DNA from: Hanleya hanleyi
Lineage: Eukaryota; Mollusca; Polyplacophora; Lepidopleurida; Hanleyidae
Reading direction: 5' to 3'
Length of the DNA stretch: 64,000 bases
NCBI GenBank assembly: GCA_036873755.1
Contig: JAVTVY010020460.1
Coordinates: 1 to 64,000 of the forward strand
Below the pieces are notes generated by a model. That model searched no databases. It worked only from the letters and a program-made list of their open reading frames with translations, and had not been told where the DNA came from. This document shows positions 47,701 to 58,659 of this stretch, one piece after another (within the stretch, counting starts at the first letter, position 1; the number at the start of each line of letters is the position of its first letter). The position numbers were made by a program, and so were the translations under genes.

Positions 47701-50700
47701 AATCATGGATTCGAAATTTTAAGACAAAGGCTATCGAGTGTTTGTTACAATTAATTATTTACGATGCGTAATCAAATAATCAGGATTTCTGACACTCTCA
47801 ACTCGATACTAAATTCTCTAAATATACTGAAAGGTCGTCTTGATATATGCTCCATAGCACACGATAGTCTGCTGATATCCAATACCAATGAAGTCCCGTT
47901 TCCAGTAATCGAACTAATTTAGTGCTGACTAAGTATATTTCGTTATTTCAGTTCTATGCTCATCGGGGAAAATTGAGAGTAGTAGGCCGAGAGGGCGAAC
48001 TGGAAACAATCAACAGGACCGCACTCAAAATCGCGCGAGAGGTTGCCGACAGAACAGGAACACTGATGGCGGGAAACATCAGTAACACGACGATTTGCGA
48101 GACGTACAAACCGGAGACGCACGAACCGACCAGGCAGATATTCAAAGTATGCATTTTCCTTTGTTAGAATATATACGGTTCTGTTTTTCAGTCCTGGGGG
48201 CAAACACTGCACTCCCTATAACTCATGGAATTAGTGGTATCGGTCACGTAAGTGTTTTAAATATTTGAAGAAAATAAAATTCCACTTTCTGGTCAAACTG
48301 TTAGAACATTTTGTACAAATAAGTGCGAATTTGTATTTTAACCAGAGATAGATTCACTAGTATTACAGAAGTACATGCCTAAGTTCCCCGTCGGTGAAAC
48401 AGTGTGTACTTGAGGGGTATGATACCATACCGGTGACTATGAGAGAGAGATAGATAGATAGATAGATAAATAGATAGAGAGAGAGAGTGAGAGAGAGAAT
48501 TAAAGTTTAATGTCGCGTTCAGCAATATTCCATTTATATAACCACGATCAAACAAAATGCTAAGTATCCTAACAAAAACAAGTCAACAACCCAGCATGTC
48601 TTCACCGTAACGGTACCGTGGCGGTACTAGAGCGGTACCAGAACAGGATAACTTTCGGTTAGTCAAACTTGCAAACACAGATCATGAATTTCAGCGTGAC
48701 CGAATTACAAGGCACCCATGTTTTCAGTTCTTCTGAACCCATGTTATTACTCGTCCATGTTAACATCTGTTTCGGAATATAATTTTCCTAGCCCTATTAA
48801 TAAGAACTGTAGGAAGAGAGGACAAAAGGGGAAATACAATTGTTTTGCATCTGATCACGTGACATTGGAATACCGCGTGACGGAATTACAATGAAGTAAC
48901 CGCCTTTTTGGTTACATACATATTCCATCAGAACTCATTTCAGGTGAGGTTTTATTCTAATCCTGAACGTCTTGACTACATTATAGCTGATTTCTGTCAA
49001 GTATAGTATCACATTGATAAATGTGGTTAAGCAAAACTGAATGATCGGAATTACATTTTGGTCCATGATTTAAGGTGTTGCCATTTTCCCGTTTTACAAG
49101 TTTCAATTTTAACCGGTCTAAAACATTTTGCGGACAGACATGCATTCACACACATGAATTCTGTTATCATGTGCCAGGCAATGCACGTATAGTCGATTGA
49201 ATGTGAAAGAGCGAGAATGACTGGTCAACAATGACATTCGTTGAATTCATGAGATGGTGGAGAATTGCAAAATAATACAGGGTGTATATTCAACATATTT
49301 TCATCTGCTTTACTGTATGATAATAGCACCAGCACAAGCTAAAAGCTGTCTTGTTACCCTACTGCGTCTTTGCCCTGTCGCCATTTTCGTTCGGTATGAT
49401 AGACGCGGGTTCAACATCTAGGAAAGGATACTATGGTAGGCCATCCCGCAAAACTGCGGCGGTTTGGCCCCAGGGCAATGCATTATTATTGTATTCTGAA
49501 TTGATAGTCAAGAATGCCGATGCAGAGCAATTCAACCGATCATGTTTTGATCATTTAATCTCAAATCAGTAAATAACCCCAGCGTCAGCGAAAAAAAAAG
49601 CAGAATGGGAAGTTGGCAAATGAAGCAAAGTTGCATTGGTTGAGTTAGAATGCACTGTATTTCCGAGCTAATATTTGGTTGATTTCAATGCAAAGATACT
49701 ATGCTTCCAATGCACTGGAACCCCGAGCCTATGATTGTCCGGTTCATATTCATATTGTCAGTTCAACGCATTGATTATCGGTCAGCACAACAAAATGCTG
49801 CTGGCGAAACCTTATGGTTTTGTTTTCTTGAATACTAAAGGAGCAAATTGAATGGGCTGTTGAAGAAAAGGCAGACTTCATCGTTGGCGAAACATTCGGA
49901 GATTTGGGGGAAGCATTGATTGCTCTGGAATCAATTAAAAAATACGGTAAAGGTAGGTGGAACTTAGGCCATGGACCTAGTTGTAACTCACACATAAGAT
50001 TACGTCTGGCTTGTTGTTTTTGCATTATATGTGTAGAGTAGCATAACAATGAATAGTGAACAGTATCTTGATATTCCGTAGCGACATCGACCATCTTGCT
50101 TTGTGAACAAACGAATGGTATGGCATTTAGCCGGGCACGAACAGATACAACTTGTCAGGGAGTATTTGGGTTAGTTCTATGAGAGACCAAATCCCATCAG
50201 TAATGGGTGGCTACCCCTAAACAAGATTTCTGATTGGATAGGGGTGGCCACTCAAAATTTATTGTAATATACTATCTAAACCAACCATTTCCCGCGAATA
50301 TGTCCAAAGTGAAACATGCTCCCTTATACATTAAACATATAATATTACTCCAAGTAAGTGAGGCGACATTTGGTGGGCGCATATATCTGATACAAATCAA
50401 ACTTCGAATGATGAATGATCAGGGTGAAACAAAGTAGGTAAAATTTCGACACGAAAGACATCAAAACGGTGCTAGAATATAAACGGAAGGACGGTAAACG
50501 ATCTAAAGGAGATAACTGAAAATTTTCGGATGTAAAATTTGGGCGTTGTTGGGGTACTGTGAGCAAAACTTTGTTATTGTTCATTGCTGTTGTTTTATTG
50601 TTTTTATTTACTCCACGAGTATGTTCGATCCATGTCAGTCTTGATAGGATCGGCTATCGCAGTTTGGTCACTATGGCAAATGTGGCCGCCTCACTACCTC

Positions 50701-51079
50701 GAGGTTATCGTATTTTTTTCTCGACAGGCGATGTACCGCCCATACAATTTACATGATATACATGATATATCTCTTTAAAGAATGGTGAATATTTGGTACA
50801 CCGTCAAGACAGTTTTTTACATCGTCAAAACTAAATTGGGTAAATGTAATCAGGAAGCAATGTGTACACTGTACGATAATACTTGCCTGTGAATCTCTTG
50901 TAGGATTACCAGCAGTAATAACCTTGACTGTCCTACAAATCACTCTCGAGACCGAGTGCGGGGTCCCCTTTGCCGAAGCACTTCGGCAATTAGAAGAGGC
51001 TGGGGCCGCAGTCGTGGGTGGGAATTGTGGACAAAGTCCGACCACCATTTTCCCTTAATGCAAGAGGCATGTGTGCAAG
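44735..51079 (+). CDS. Betaine-homocysteine S-methyltransferase-like, five exons, 3' half missing
   Basis: Exons 44735-44747, 46246-46436, 47952-48146, 49841-49952 and 50904-51079 join in phase and give about 229 residues against about 400 in family members. Family knowledge: these cytosolic zinc enzymes move a methyl group from betaine to homocysteine, making methionine and dimethylglycine. Visible signatures are [17 protein letters not shown] near the N-terminus, [27 protein letters not shown] (position of the catalytic glutamate) and AAVVGGNCG, with the first zinc-ligand cysteine. The exon for the second half, with the paired zinc cysteines, was not found up to 64 kb. The last exon has an in-frame TAA at 51056-51058. 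Either a pseudogene or a gene broken by sequence error; the first four exons look intact. Confidence 0.85.
45100..45800. repeat. Degenerate ~65-bp tandem array in BHMT-like intron 1
   Basis: Recurring elements are 'GTCGCAATGCAATAT', 'AGGGGTCAGAACTG', and 'ATGCAGA(C/G)TCAA(C/A)', with about ten diverged units. Confidence 0.6.
46246..46436 (+). CDS. BHMT-like exon 2
   Basis: Two bases plus 63 codons, between the acceptor CTCAATTGCAG and the donor ACT|GTAAGT. It encodes the first strand and helix of the barrel: [28 protein letters not shown] and [13 protein letters not shown]. Confidence 0.9.
46489..47060 (-). mobile_element. LINE 3' end in BHMT-like intron 2
   Basis: The minus strand reads [18 protein letters not shown], then [16 protein letters not shown], then [20 protein letters not shown] and LEDLF, then a stop, the 'TCAGCAATATTTCAGC' (plus-strand) tail and GA-rich end. 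'[10 protein letters not shown]' and 'HEVKHIL' are hallmarks of the C-terminal part of I/jockey-type LINE polyproteins. Same family as 42699-43045 and longer; one stop and small losses. Confidence 0.8.
47952..48146 (+). CDS. BHMT-like exon 3
   Basis: 65 codons in phase 0, acceptor CGTTATTTCAG, donor AAA|GTATGC. Encodes [20 protein letters not shown], then [18 protein letters not shown], typical of the invertebrate BHMT-like branch. Confidence 0.9.
48441..48600 (-). mobile_element. LINE 3' tail with GATA/GAGA microsatellite in BHMT-like intron 3
   Basis: A (GATA)n(GAGA)n run at 48441-48499 is followed by 'AATTAAAGTTTAATGTCGCG', 'TTCAGCAATATTCC' and 'CACGATCAAACAAAATGC', the 3' tail of the LINE family, without coding part. 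Confidence 0.75.
49841..49952 (+). CDS. BHMT-like exon 4
   Basis: 37 codons plus one base, acceptor AATACTAAAG, donor G|GTAGGT. Encodes [20 protein letters not shown]. The glutamate in VGETFG corresponds to the catalytic glutamate of the human enzyme's AEYF motif. Confidence 0.9.
50904..51079 (+). CDS. BHMT-like exon 5, with in-frame stop
   Basis: Acceptor CTCTTGTAG, donor CAAG|GTAAGT. Reads [31 protein letters not shown] and [15 protein letters not shown], then TAA at 51056-51058. In the neighbouring frame LMQEACVQ continues to the donor as expected, so one base appears lost in or near the TTTTCCC run at 51048-51054. Confidence 0.8.
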
Positions 51080-51228
51080 GTAAGTTATGGAAGATTTTCT
51101 GTGACCATTGATATTTGGGCTCGGATGACAATTTGGTTTCCAATCGGGATTGGGTTTCGCCTATCCTATAAAATTTATCTCCGGGACGACATAAAATTAA
51201 AAGCTGACCCGATGATTTTTATTTTCTG

Positions 51229-51345
51229 GATCTCTTAGGATCCTATAAGATAAAATCGTATAGGATCCTATAAGATTTTGATCCTATAAAGATTTCCTAT
51301 AGGAAATATTTGGATGAGTGATATAGGATCATCTTTTATAGGAAT
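51229..51345. repeat. TCCTATAAGATTT-type repeat
   Basis: About six alternating forms of TCCTATA(A/G)GA and its inverse. The same motif forms the array at 55660-55910, and a short copy is at 55235-55262. Confidence 0.65.
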
Positions 51346-51515
51346 AACTCCACGAAATACAAAATGCCCCTGTGCTGTAAAATAGTAAATACATCAGAAA
51401 ATGTATTAGCGTGAACATTGCTTGTTTTGGATGTAGCACAGCTATGTTAAAGATAATCTGGTAAATAACTAACGCATAGAAAGAAGAACAAACAAATACA
51501 TATGATAAATATTTC

Positions 51516-51521
51516 TTTATT
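51516..51521 (-). terminator. Polyadenylation signal AATAAA
   Basis: AATAAA on the minus strand, about 50 bases after the stop of the BEN-like gene. Confidence 0.5.
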
Positions 51522-51569
51522 ATGTACATGTGCACTTTTAAGATATAAATGGAGGAACATATGAGGGCA

Positions 51570-51679
51570 TCATAATCTCTCCATCAGTTTTCCGTACAAT
51601 TTCTGCTCGCCATTGAGTTTCGACGTCATTGCTTCCCGAATGACTTTCACGGAACTTGGGAATTTCTTCAGGCAGTAGT
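51570..51679 (-). CDS. BEN-like gene, last exon
   Basis: Acceptor TCTCTTACAG. In the phase-1 frame it encodes YCLKKFPSSVKVIREAMTSK and ends at TGA (51570-51572). Confidence 0.5.
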
Positions 51680-52480
51680 CTGTAAGAGAATGAAATAATT
51701 TGCAGTTAGCCACTGAATATCAATATATTCAATCACAACATTTCAAACTATAAGCTATCAAAAACATGGTCATTGAACTTGGGATTAATTATCAGATGTT
51801 TGGAATATTTATGAAGAAATTTTTTTACCTTGGATGGCTTGATCTTTTCTTGGTCAATTGCAGGCTTAGCCTCTGCCTCTCTTGTCGCATTGGGTGTCAT
51901 CCCTGTCAAAGTATGAGAGGCCATTTCATTCCTCATGAACAATGCACTCATTAGATCCATGGTCATCTTTCTCGGATGAAATAAAAGATACAAAATGTGT
52001 ACTGACAATTGGATTGATAATATTCAGTCAGAATGTTAATAGTTGTAAATTGCAGAATCATGTTGACAAAGGATCAAATCTCATTGAATTATTATTTACT
52101 AAGATTAATTACATTAAATGATTATTTACAAGTGATCGCTTGTTAACCATTAAAAGTCAGTGTCATTTAATATGCATTTTAATGGTTAGCAAACTTGCAA
52201 AAACTCAAATTTAAAATCTTACCAGTAAATATAGATGAGACAATTAATGAGAAATCTTCTCAATGGTCAAAATAATTAATTATTTGATAATAGCCTAGGG
52301 ATTTAGCTGAATAGTCATGATAGTTGAATTTTTACTTACATCATCTGACTCGTCATAAACAGGTGTCGCTGGAAGGTTTCCTTGTCGCTGCTTTTTTAAC
52401 TTCTCAAGGATGTTGTTTGGCTCATTCTTCCGGGCATCACAAACCGTCTTGCTCATTTTCTTTGTAGGCTCTCTGATCTC
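51570..52480 (-). CDS. BEN-domain-like small gene, three exons
   Basis: Exons 52340-52480 (47 codons), 51829-51966 (46 codons) and 51570-51679 (ends in stop). The first is lysine-rich (MSKTVCDARKNEPNNILEKL, then DESDD). The second reads MDLMSALFMRNEMASHTLTG and AKPAIDQEKIK; the third reads YCLKKFPSSVKVIREAMTSK. 'LM..LF....M..HTLTG', 'K..ID.EK' and 'C.KKFP.S....REA...K' resemble the BEN domain of nuclear DNA- and protein-binding factors; this is recognition by eye. Exon 2 to 3 phase does not match (one base missing), so a small exon or indel is unresolved. An upstream exon and the true start were not identified. Confidence 0.5.
51829..51966 (-). CDS. BEN-like gene, middle exon
   Basis: Acceptor CGAGAAAG, donor AAG|GTAAAA, 46 codons. 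It carries the LMSALFMRNEMASHTLTG block. Confidence 0.5.
52340..52480 (-). CDS. BEN-like gene, upstream exon
   Basis: Acceptor TTCCCCACAG, donor GAT|GTAAGT, 47 codons in phase 0. Basic and hydrophilic; an internal ATG (MSKTV) could be the start if the bases before it are untranslated. Confidence 0.5.
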
Positions 52481-54329
52481 CTGTGGGGAAAACAATTATT
52501 ACCATATCATATCACGATTTATTTCGAAAATAAATTCAACAATTTTCAAATCAATTGTGTACTAACTTGAAATATTGAAATAAGCAATGTGAAAATGCAA
52601 CGCAATGCATAACCAAACAACCTGGAAATTCTAATAAATGACATTTGACTTCGTTCAGATAATGTGTAAAACTGGATGAAAGAATGTACAGTACACGATA
52701 CCCCCCCCTCCCCCCCACACCATCACAATTGAAAAGTACATAAATGGGGTACAATACGTATTAAAGGTTAGGCAACAATACCAATTTACGTTTATATTGA
52801 TATGTAAGAGGAATACGATGGAGTGTTGAATGGAGTGAACAATGAACGATACTAACCAAAATTTGTAGCATCATATAGATCAGCCCTTAGCTCGACAAAT
52901 TAAAGCATCCCAAGTTCGGGTTGTCAGGAATAGTACACACCACTGGTACATTAGGCCTACCAGGAACTGGGCAAAGCTGTGTTGTAAGTGTATTTGTATT
53001 CCTTCGCCAGAGTCCACAGTGAAGCTGTGAACGTCATAATAAAAACATCATTGATAAACTGTTCATTATGGTGGGGTCACATAGGAGAGATGCAATTTGA
53101 CAGGACAGGAAGCTCAGACTGTGAAACCGACAGTATGAAATAAAAGCCAGGACTTCAAAGAATCACAAATGAACTATTATCAATTCATTCATATGTTATG
53201 CCAATTTTTTCATGTAAACATCTGAAATGGCTTGACTATTGAAGGTAGAAGGTATACCAGTACAGGAAATGACACAATGAGATTGTAAAAACACCCCCTT
53301 CTGGGTTTCTCACATTGAACTGTGCAAAGAGTCACCCAGCATGGTTAATCCCTTACACAATGGACCACTAAGACAAACTGGTCTATTCTTGTGAGGTTGA
53401 CCGGTTATTTTATTTAACAAAATATACATGTCTGTTCAGCTGTTCATACAATATATGTTAGACAGCATTTTATATCTAAGGTTAATTACACTGGGCTTAA
53501 TAAAAGTACATGCCTAACTATCCTACCCATAACATTAGAGAAAACGAGAAAATCAACCAACAAGCCCTTTCTTTCATAAATCGGTGAGATAAATAAATCT
53601 TTCCAAGGCAGTATAATGTTTTGGTTGTTGTATTTACAGTGTAATATACAAACCTGACAAAGTTACTTATATAACTAAAATATATTTTAAACTAGTCCAA
53701 AATATTCCAGACTTAACAAACGGAGACTTTAGAATGCTATTTTAGCCTACAAGTTGCAAAAGGTACTTACCATCAATCTGAGTCCGTTCCATCAGCCATA
53801 TATAATCGGAAATATGACTTTTACTGTCCTCAAATCAGTCAGCTAAATAAAATCTTTCTTGTCTCTGTGCAGCGCCACCTAGTGTGAACAAGCAGAGTTA
53901 TCTCCCCTCCATTTGAAGTAGAGAGATTTTGTAAATACCATTTAGATTGGGAAACCATTTGAACTGATCAGAAGTTTATTCATTCATGAGAATCTTCAAG
54001 TAGTTGAATGATAACAAAACATATTTCATAATGAAATTAAGACAATCAAGGTTTAAGGGATGTCTGCTGGTGATTTTTTCTTGGCAGCAGTTTTTGCCAG
54101 TTTGAGTTAGATTAAGCGACAGGCATTTCCTTTAAAAGTCTTCTAGCTGAAAATTTTGTGCAGCAATGTTCATCCAATTTGAAAAATTTTGAAAGACATT
54201 GTGATTGTCTATTAGTTAGAACAGTTAGAATATAGGAAAAAGTTAAATACTTTTTATGTAATTTTTGTGTGAATAGGATTCAAAACCTGGGCTATTCCCT
54301 TTGTTTTCTAGGTTATCAAATGGAGCATG
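52481..54329. other. No exon confirmed
   Basis: A possible donor (GATTGATG|GTAAGT, minus strand, near 53772) could end a first, untranslated or very short exon of the BEN-like gene. A C-rich run is at 52700-52716. Nothing else recognised. Confidence 0.4.
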
Positions 54330-54569
54330 CTCTCTAAAATAATTAGATTGAAAATTCAATCTATCAGATTGAAATTAGTGACCAATCTATTCGATTGAAT
54401 ATTCCATCTATTAGATTGAAAATTTCAATCTATTAGATTAAATTTTCTGTCTAACACAGATTCATTTTATCGTTTTCAATCTATTAGATTGAATATTTTC
54501 AATCCGACAAAAGATTGGTCACTAATTTCAATCTGATAGATTGAATTTCAATCTAATTATTTTAGAGAG
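54330..54569. mobile_element. 240-bp fold-back MITE (ATTAGATTGAAA type)
   Basis: Ends CTCTCTAAAATAATTAGATT and the inverse AATCTAATTATTTTAGAGAG. 'TCAGATTGAAATTAGTGACC' (from 54366) pairs with 'GGTCACTAATTTCAATCTGA' (from 54518). Almost the whole element folds on itself and is dominated by AATCTATTAGATTG palindromes. Confidence 0.85.
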
Positions 54570-55394
54570 TGGGTCCGTCTTTTTAACAGTGTCAACAGCT
54601 AAACAATGCACACCGACCTATATTCCTCATATTACACAATTATGAATGCAGCAACACACATTATTCGAAAAGTTAATTACGGACATCCTTAATTCAATTT
54701 TAAATAAAACTTTAATTCAAAACAATCAAATATTCAAAACTTCATACATTTATTCCAATTTTAATAAATTTCAGATGAAGATTATTAGTGAATTCGATTT
54801 GAGTTAGAATATTTAAATTTAGTTTTCAGTGACCTTGCATTTGTTTGGATATCGAACTATGATGGATGGCAATTAGGTTTTTTGTCAATTTTTATTAGCA
54901 TTTCCTAATTGACATTTCAAAATACTTCACAGTCAAATATCAGCATAACGATAGAATATTCACACAATATGAAAATAAAATTAATCCTTCAATTCAATTG
55001 TAATATAGTATAGCTATTGAAAATATTAATCATGAGTTTGTATTAAATTCAAGTTAAAATTTAAGATGAATTTCATATGAAACTACCAAAATTGATATTT
55101 GATGCCTCATGAGCAGCAGATTGGAGATTTGTGGTACAAAATCTCTCTCTCCAACTGCGAGCAGCCAAATATGGAGAACATTACTTGGGTGTTGTGAACT
55201 GATATTGAATCGTTTGTGATCATATAAAATTGCAAATCCTATAAGATCTGGATCATATAGGGTCCAAAATACTACTTGTGTTGTGGTTATTCACGGATCT
55301 GTCCTGATTAAGCAAAAACGCATTTTAGATATATTTGTCTTGACTGAAGACCGCATAAACATCACTCTCTAAAAACGTTAAATTAGTTTTTCCC

Positions 55395-55603
55395 AAGAAG
55401 AGTAGAAATTGATCCCACTCAAGTTGAATGAAGTCCAGTATCAAGTTGGGTGGATTTTCCTTATTAAGTCAATAAATCGCTGAAGTGGTGGGCAAAATAA
55501 TGTTTGGGTGAAATTACATTCAATTACTTCAGTGAAACGCACTTAATTTGTGTGAAATAATTCACTGAAATACTTGAGCAGGATCAATTTCCACTCTTCT
55601 TAA
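55395..55603. mobile_element. ~209-bp MITE with ~30-bp inverted repeats
   Basis: 'AAGAAGAGTAGAAATTGATC' at the left pairs with 'GATCAATTTCCACTCTTCTT' at the right; the inner parts 'ACTCAAGT' and 'ACTTGAGC' also pair. Non-coding. Confidence 0.75.
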
Positions 55604-55659
55604 TATAATTAATACAATTGATCCTATGGAGTGTCATATTAAATCCAATAGGATTATTA

Positions 55660-55910
55660 TATTTCTATCCTATTAAATCCAGTAGGATTTTTTAGAATCT
55701 TATAGGATTGTTTTTAGAATCTTATAAGACTTTTCAGAATCTTATAGGATTTTTTTAATCTTATAGGATTTCTTAGAATCTTATAAGATTTTCTCAGAAT
55801 CTTATAGGATTTTTCAGAATCTTATAGGATTTTTTAGAATCTTATAAGATTTCGAATAATCTTATAGGATTTTTCAGAATCTTATAGGATCCTATAAGAT
55901 TTTTTTGTAA
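55660..55910 (+). repeat. ~20-22-bp tandem array, AGAATCTTATAGGATTTT
   Basis: About eleven imperfect units, ending GGATCCTATAAGATTTTTTT directly before the retrotransposon reading frame. Confidence 0.85.
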
Positions 55911-55914
55911 GGGC

Positions 55915-56470
55915 ATGTCATTTGACCCAGCACATTTTGCCTTAAATCCTAGTCAGGAGGTATTTAACGAACTACACAAAGAGGATTTGTTCGCGCTGTG
56001 TAAATTCTTACAAATTAAAGTTAAAACGTCTTTGAGAAAGCAAGAAATTAACAAACTCATTATTAAACATTTTGTTAGCAAACAAATTTGGGACGAAAGT
56101 GATTTTGATTTAACCGAGGAAACAGCTGATGATTTGGAAATAAGGAAATTAGAATTGCAAAATCAGCTGGAGTTAAAGAAATTAGAATGAGAGAGAGAAA
56201 AGTTAGAAAAAGAGGAAAGAGAGAAAGAAAGAGCATTAGAGAGAGAAAGGGAAGAAAGACAGTTTCAGTTAGAAATAAAGCATATGGAGTTACAGTCGCA
56301 AACAAGTCTTCCTGCACATGCACCTGTACAATCACAATCAAAACTTGATGCGGCTCGTCAAAATATGTCTCGTCCCACCATTTCAGGAAAAAGAAGTTGA
56401 TAAATATTTTCTGCATTTTGAGAAAATTGTTGAAAATTTTAACTGGCCAAAAGAAAAGTGCAGTTTACTT
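55915..56470 (+). pseudogene. Gag-like N-terminal part
   Basis: MSFDPAHFALNPSQEVF, then a SAP-like 'LFALCKFLQIKVKTSLRKQE', then a long charged coiled coil (LEKEEREKERALEREREE) after one stop at 56188. A frameshift near 56370 leads to PPFQEKEVDKYFLHFEKI, a gag segment typical of these elements. The rest of the capsid and zinc knuckles is deleted. Confidence 0.65.
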
Positions 56471-56484
56471 CTTCAAATTGAAAA

Positions 56485-56874
56485 TTGAAAAGAAAACAAC
56501 AAGATCAAGCCTTTCAAAAGCCCAGTGGTTTCCTCGCTTCAAGATCTATACCCAAGCAGGTTAGTGACGTTCATAGTGTATATGACGTTAAGATGGCCAG
56601 GGACACTGTTCCTATTAGTTCTATCAAGGATAAGGTTGACAGTTTTTCAAATCCTCTTATGGAGATTTTTAAACCATTTATGCACAATGGTTTTGTGTCT
56701 CTTTCAAGTGATTTGTCTAATGCTACTCATGTGAAGATTTTGCGAGACACGGGCGCGTCCCTGTCTCTTTTGTTGGTAGATACTTTGCCGTTTTCTGACT
56801 CTTCATCTGCAGGCAGTAATGTCCTGATTAAAGGGGTAGATTCTGTAAACTTATACACCCGTTCCGCTCCATAA
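56485..56874 (+). pseudogene. Retroviral-type aspartic protease segment
   Basis: Open for 129 codons; contains VKILRDTGASLSLLLVD, the DTGAS active site of retroelement proteases. A second frame continues at 56894 with LEGVQLLLGNDLAGDEV, the C-terminal G-N-D-L motif, so a frameshift separates them. Confidence 0.75.
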
Positions 56875-57063
56875 CGTTCATCTCACTTCCGACTTGATTT
56901 CTGGGCCTGTCACGGTGGGTATTAAAGGTCGTTTACCATTGGAGGGTGTTCAATTACTTCTTGGAAATGATCTTGCGGGAGATGAGGTCGGGGTTAACCC
57001 GATTGAAACTGACAAGCCTTGTTTGGATCAGATCCATGATCCAGTTGAAGACGAAATTCAAAG

Positions 57064-58250
57064 TTGTATCCTGCTTGTGCAGTTACTAGAGCCATGAGTA
57101 AATTGGCTGAGGAATCTGAAAAGTCTCTTAAAGGTGACGTCATCGATGACGTTTGTTTGACCGACACTTTCGTGTGTTTAAATGATGCGGCTGATAAGCC
57201 ACATTTTGATAGCAAATTGGAATGTTCTAATGACAAAATTTCAAAATCACGGCTGGTTAATGAACAGCATAGTGACCAGGACATTTCCAAGTTGTTTGAC
57301 AGGGCAGTAGATGAGTGTGATGTAACTCAAGAGCCTGTGTGTTACTTTTGTAAGAATGGTGTTCTTATGCGCAAATGGCGACCACCAGATGTGTCACTTG
57401 ATGATGAGTGGGCAGTTAAGTGTCAGATTGTAGTACCAAATTCATATCGTTCAGATATCCTCAGACTAGCCCATGAAACACCTCTATCAGGCCATTTAGG
57501 TGATAACAAAACATATTACAAAAATCTAAATCATTTCTATTGGCCAAATTTAAAGAAAGATGTTACGGAATTTTGTAGGTCATGACACATATGTCAAATG
57601 GTAGGAAAACCAAACCAAACCATACCAAAGGCCCCTCTACAACCAATCCCTGCATTTGAGGAAGCATTTAGTAGGGTGATTATAGATTGTGTTGGTCCAT
57701 TACCAAAAATAAAGTCAGGCAATCAATACATGTACATGTTAACAGTCGCGTGTGCATCAATCAGGTTCCCTTAGGCCATTCCTTTACTGAATCTTAAGGC
57801 AAAAATTATTGCTAAGGCCTTAGTTACGTTTCTCACACTTGTCGGCCTACCCCAGTCTGTTCAGTCTGATCAGGGATCTAATTTCATGTCAGAAATTTTT
57901 CAACAAGTCATGCATGAATTGGGAATAAAGCAGTACAAATCATCTTCATACCACCCAGAAAGCCAAGGTGCATTAGAATGATTCCACCAGACGTTAAAGA
58001 ACATGATTAGAACTTATTGTTTTGACACTGAGAAAGGCTGGGATGAAGGCATACATTTGTTATTGTTTGCTGTTAGAGAGTCTGTTCAAGAGTCTTTAGG
58101 CTTCAGGCCATTTGAATTAGTCTTTGATCATACAGTTAGAGGACCACTTTACTGCTAAAGTTCCTAGACAGTGATCTTGACTCATGTAGTCTCTTACAAT
58201 ATGTGTCGCACCAGGTTGAATAAGCATATGATTTGGCCATGTCAAATTTA
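57064..58250 (+). pseudogene. Integrase: zinc finger and DDE catalytic core
   Basis: The zinc finger is LAHETPLSGHLG then CRS.HICQ (H-H-C-C). The core has VIIDCVGPLPKI (first D), VQSDQGSNFMSEIF (second D) and SSYHPESQGALE (E). Stops at 57582, 57773, 57978 and 58156 break it. Integrases of this group join cDNA to host DNA; this one cannot be active. Confidence 0.8.
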
Positions 58251-58268
58251 AAGTGAACACAAAAATGT

Positions 58269-58655
58269 ATGAAAATAACCTATGATAAACATGCTCTTAA
58301 ACGAAGTTTCAAGCCTGGTGAGAAGGTACTGGCTTTTCTGCCTATTCCTGGTAATCCACTTAAGGCTAGATATTATGGTCCTTATGTCATTGAAGAGAAA
58401 TTAAGTGACCCTAATTATGTAATTCAGTCTCCTGACAGGCGTAAACACAAACAGTTATGTCATGTAAATATGGTAAAGTTATACATAGACAGAGATATCA
58501 CTAACTTTACTGTACACCCTCTAAGTGTAGTTAGTTCTGACCCTGATAATAATGAAACTCGGGAAAAGCCCATGACAGCGGCGAACCCTGACTATCTACT
58601 TAATTTGGATTCCAAGTTGTGTCATCTCGAACCAGCGCGCCAGGAAGAACTTTGA
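58269..58655 (+). pseudogene. GPY-type module after integrase
   Basis: FKPGEKVLAFLPIPGNPLKA, then RYYGPYVIEEKL and VNMVKLY. This GPF/GPY module usually ends integrase; here it is followed by more polyprotein leading into reverse transcriptase. Confidence 0.75.
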
Positions 58656-58659
58656 ACTC

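Noticed and set aside
55240..55330. C-terminal BHMT exon (YLCCGYS frame near 55250-55275)
   Set aside because: Only a chance paired cysteine; surrounding residues, splice sites and frame do not fit the family, and it lies in motif-rich repeat DNA.
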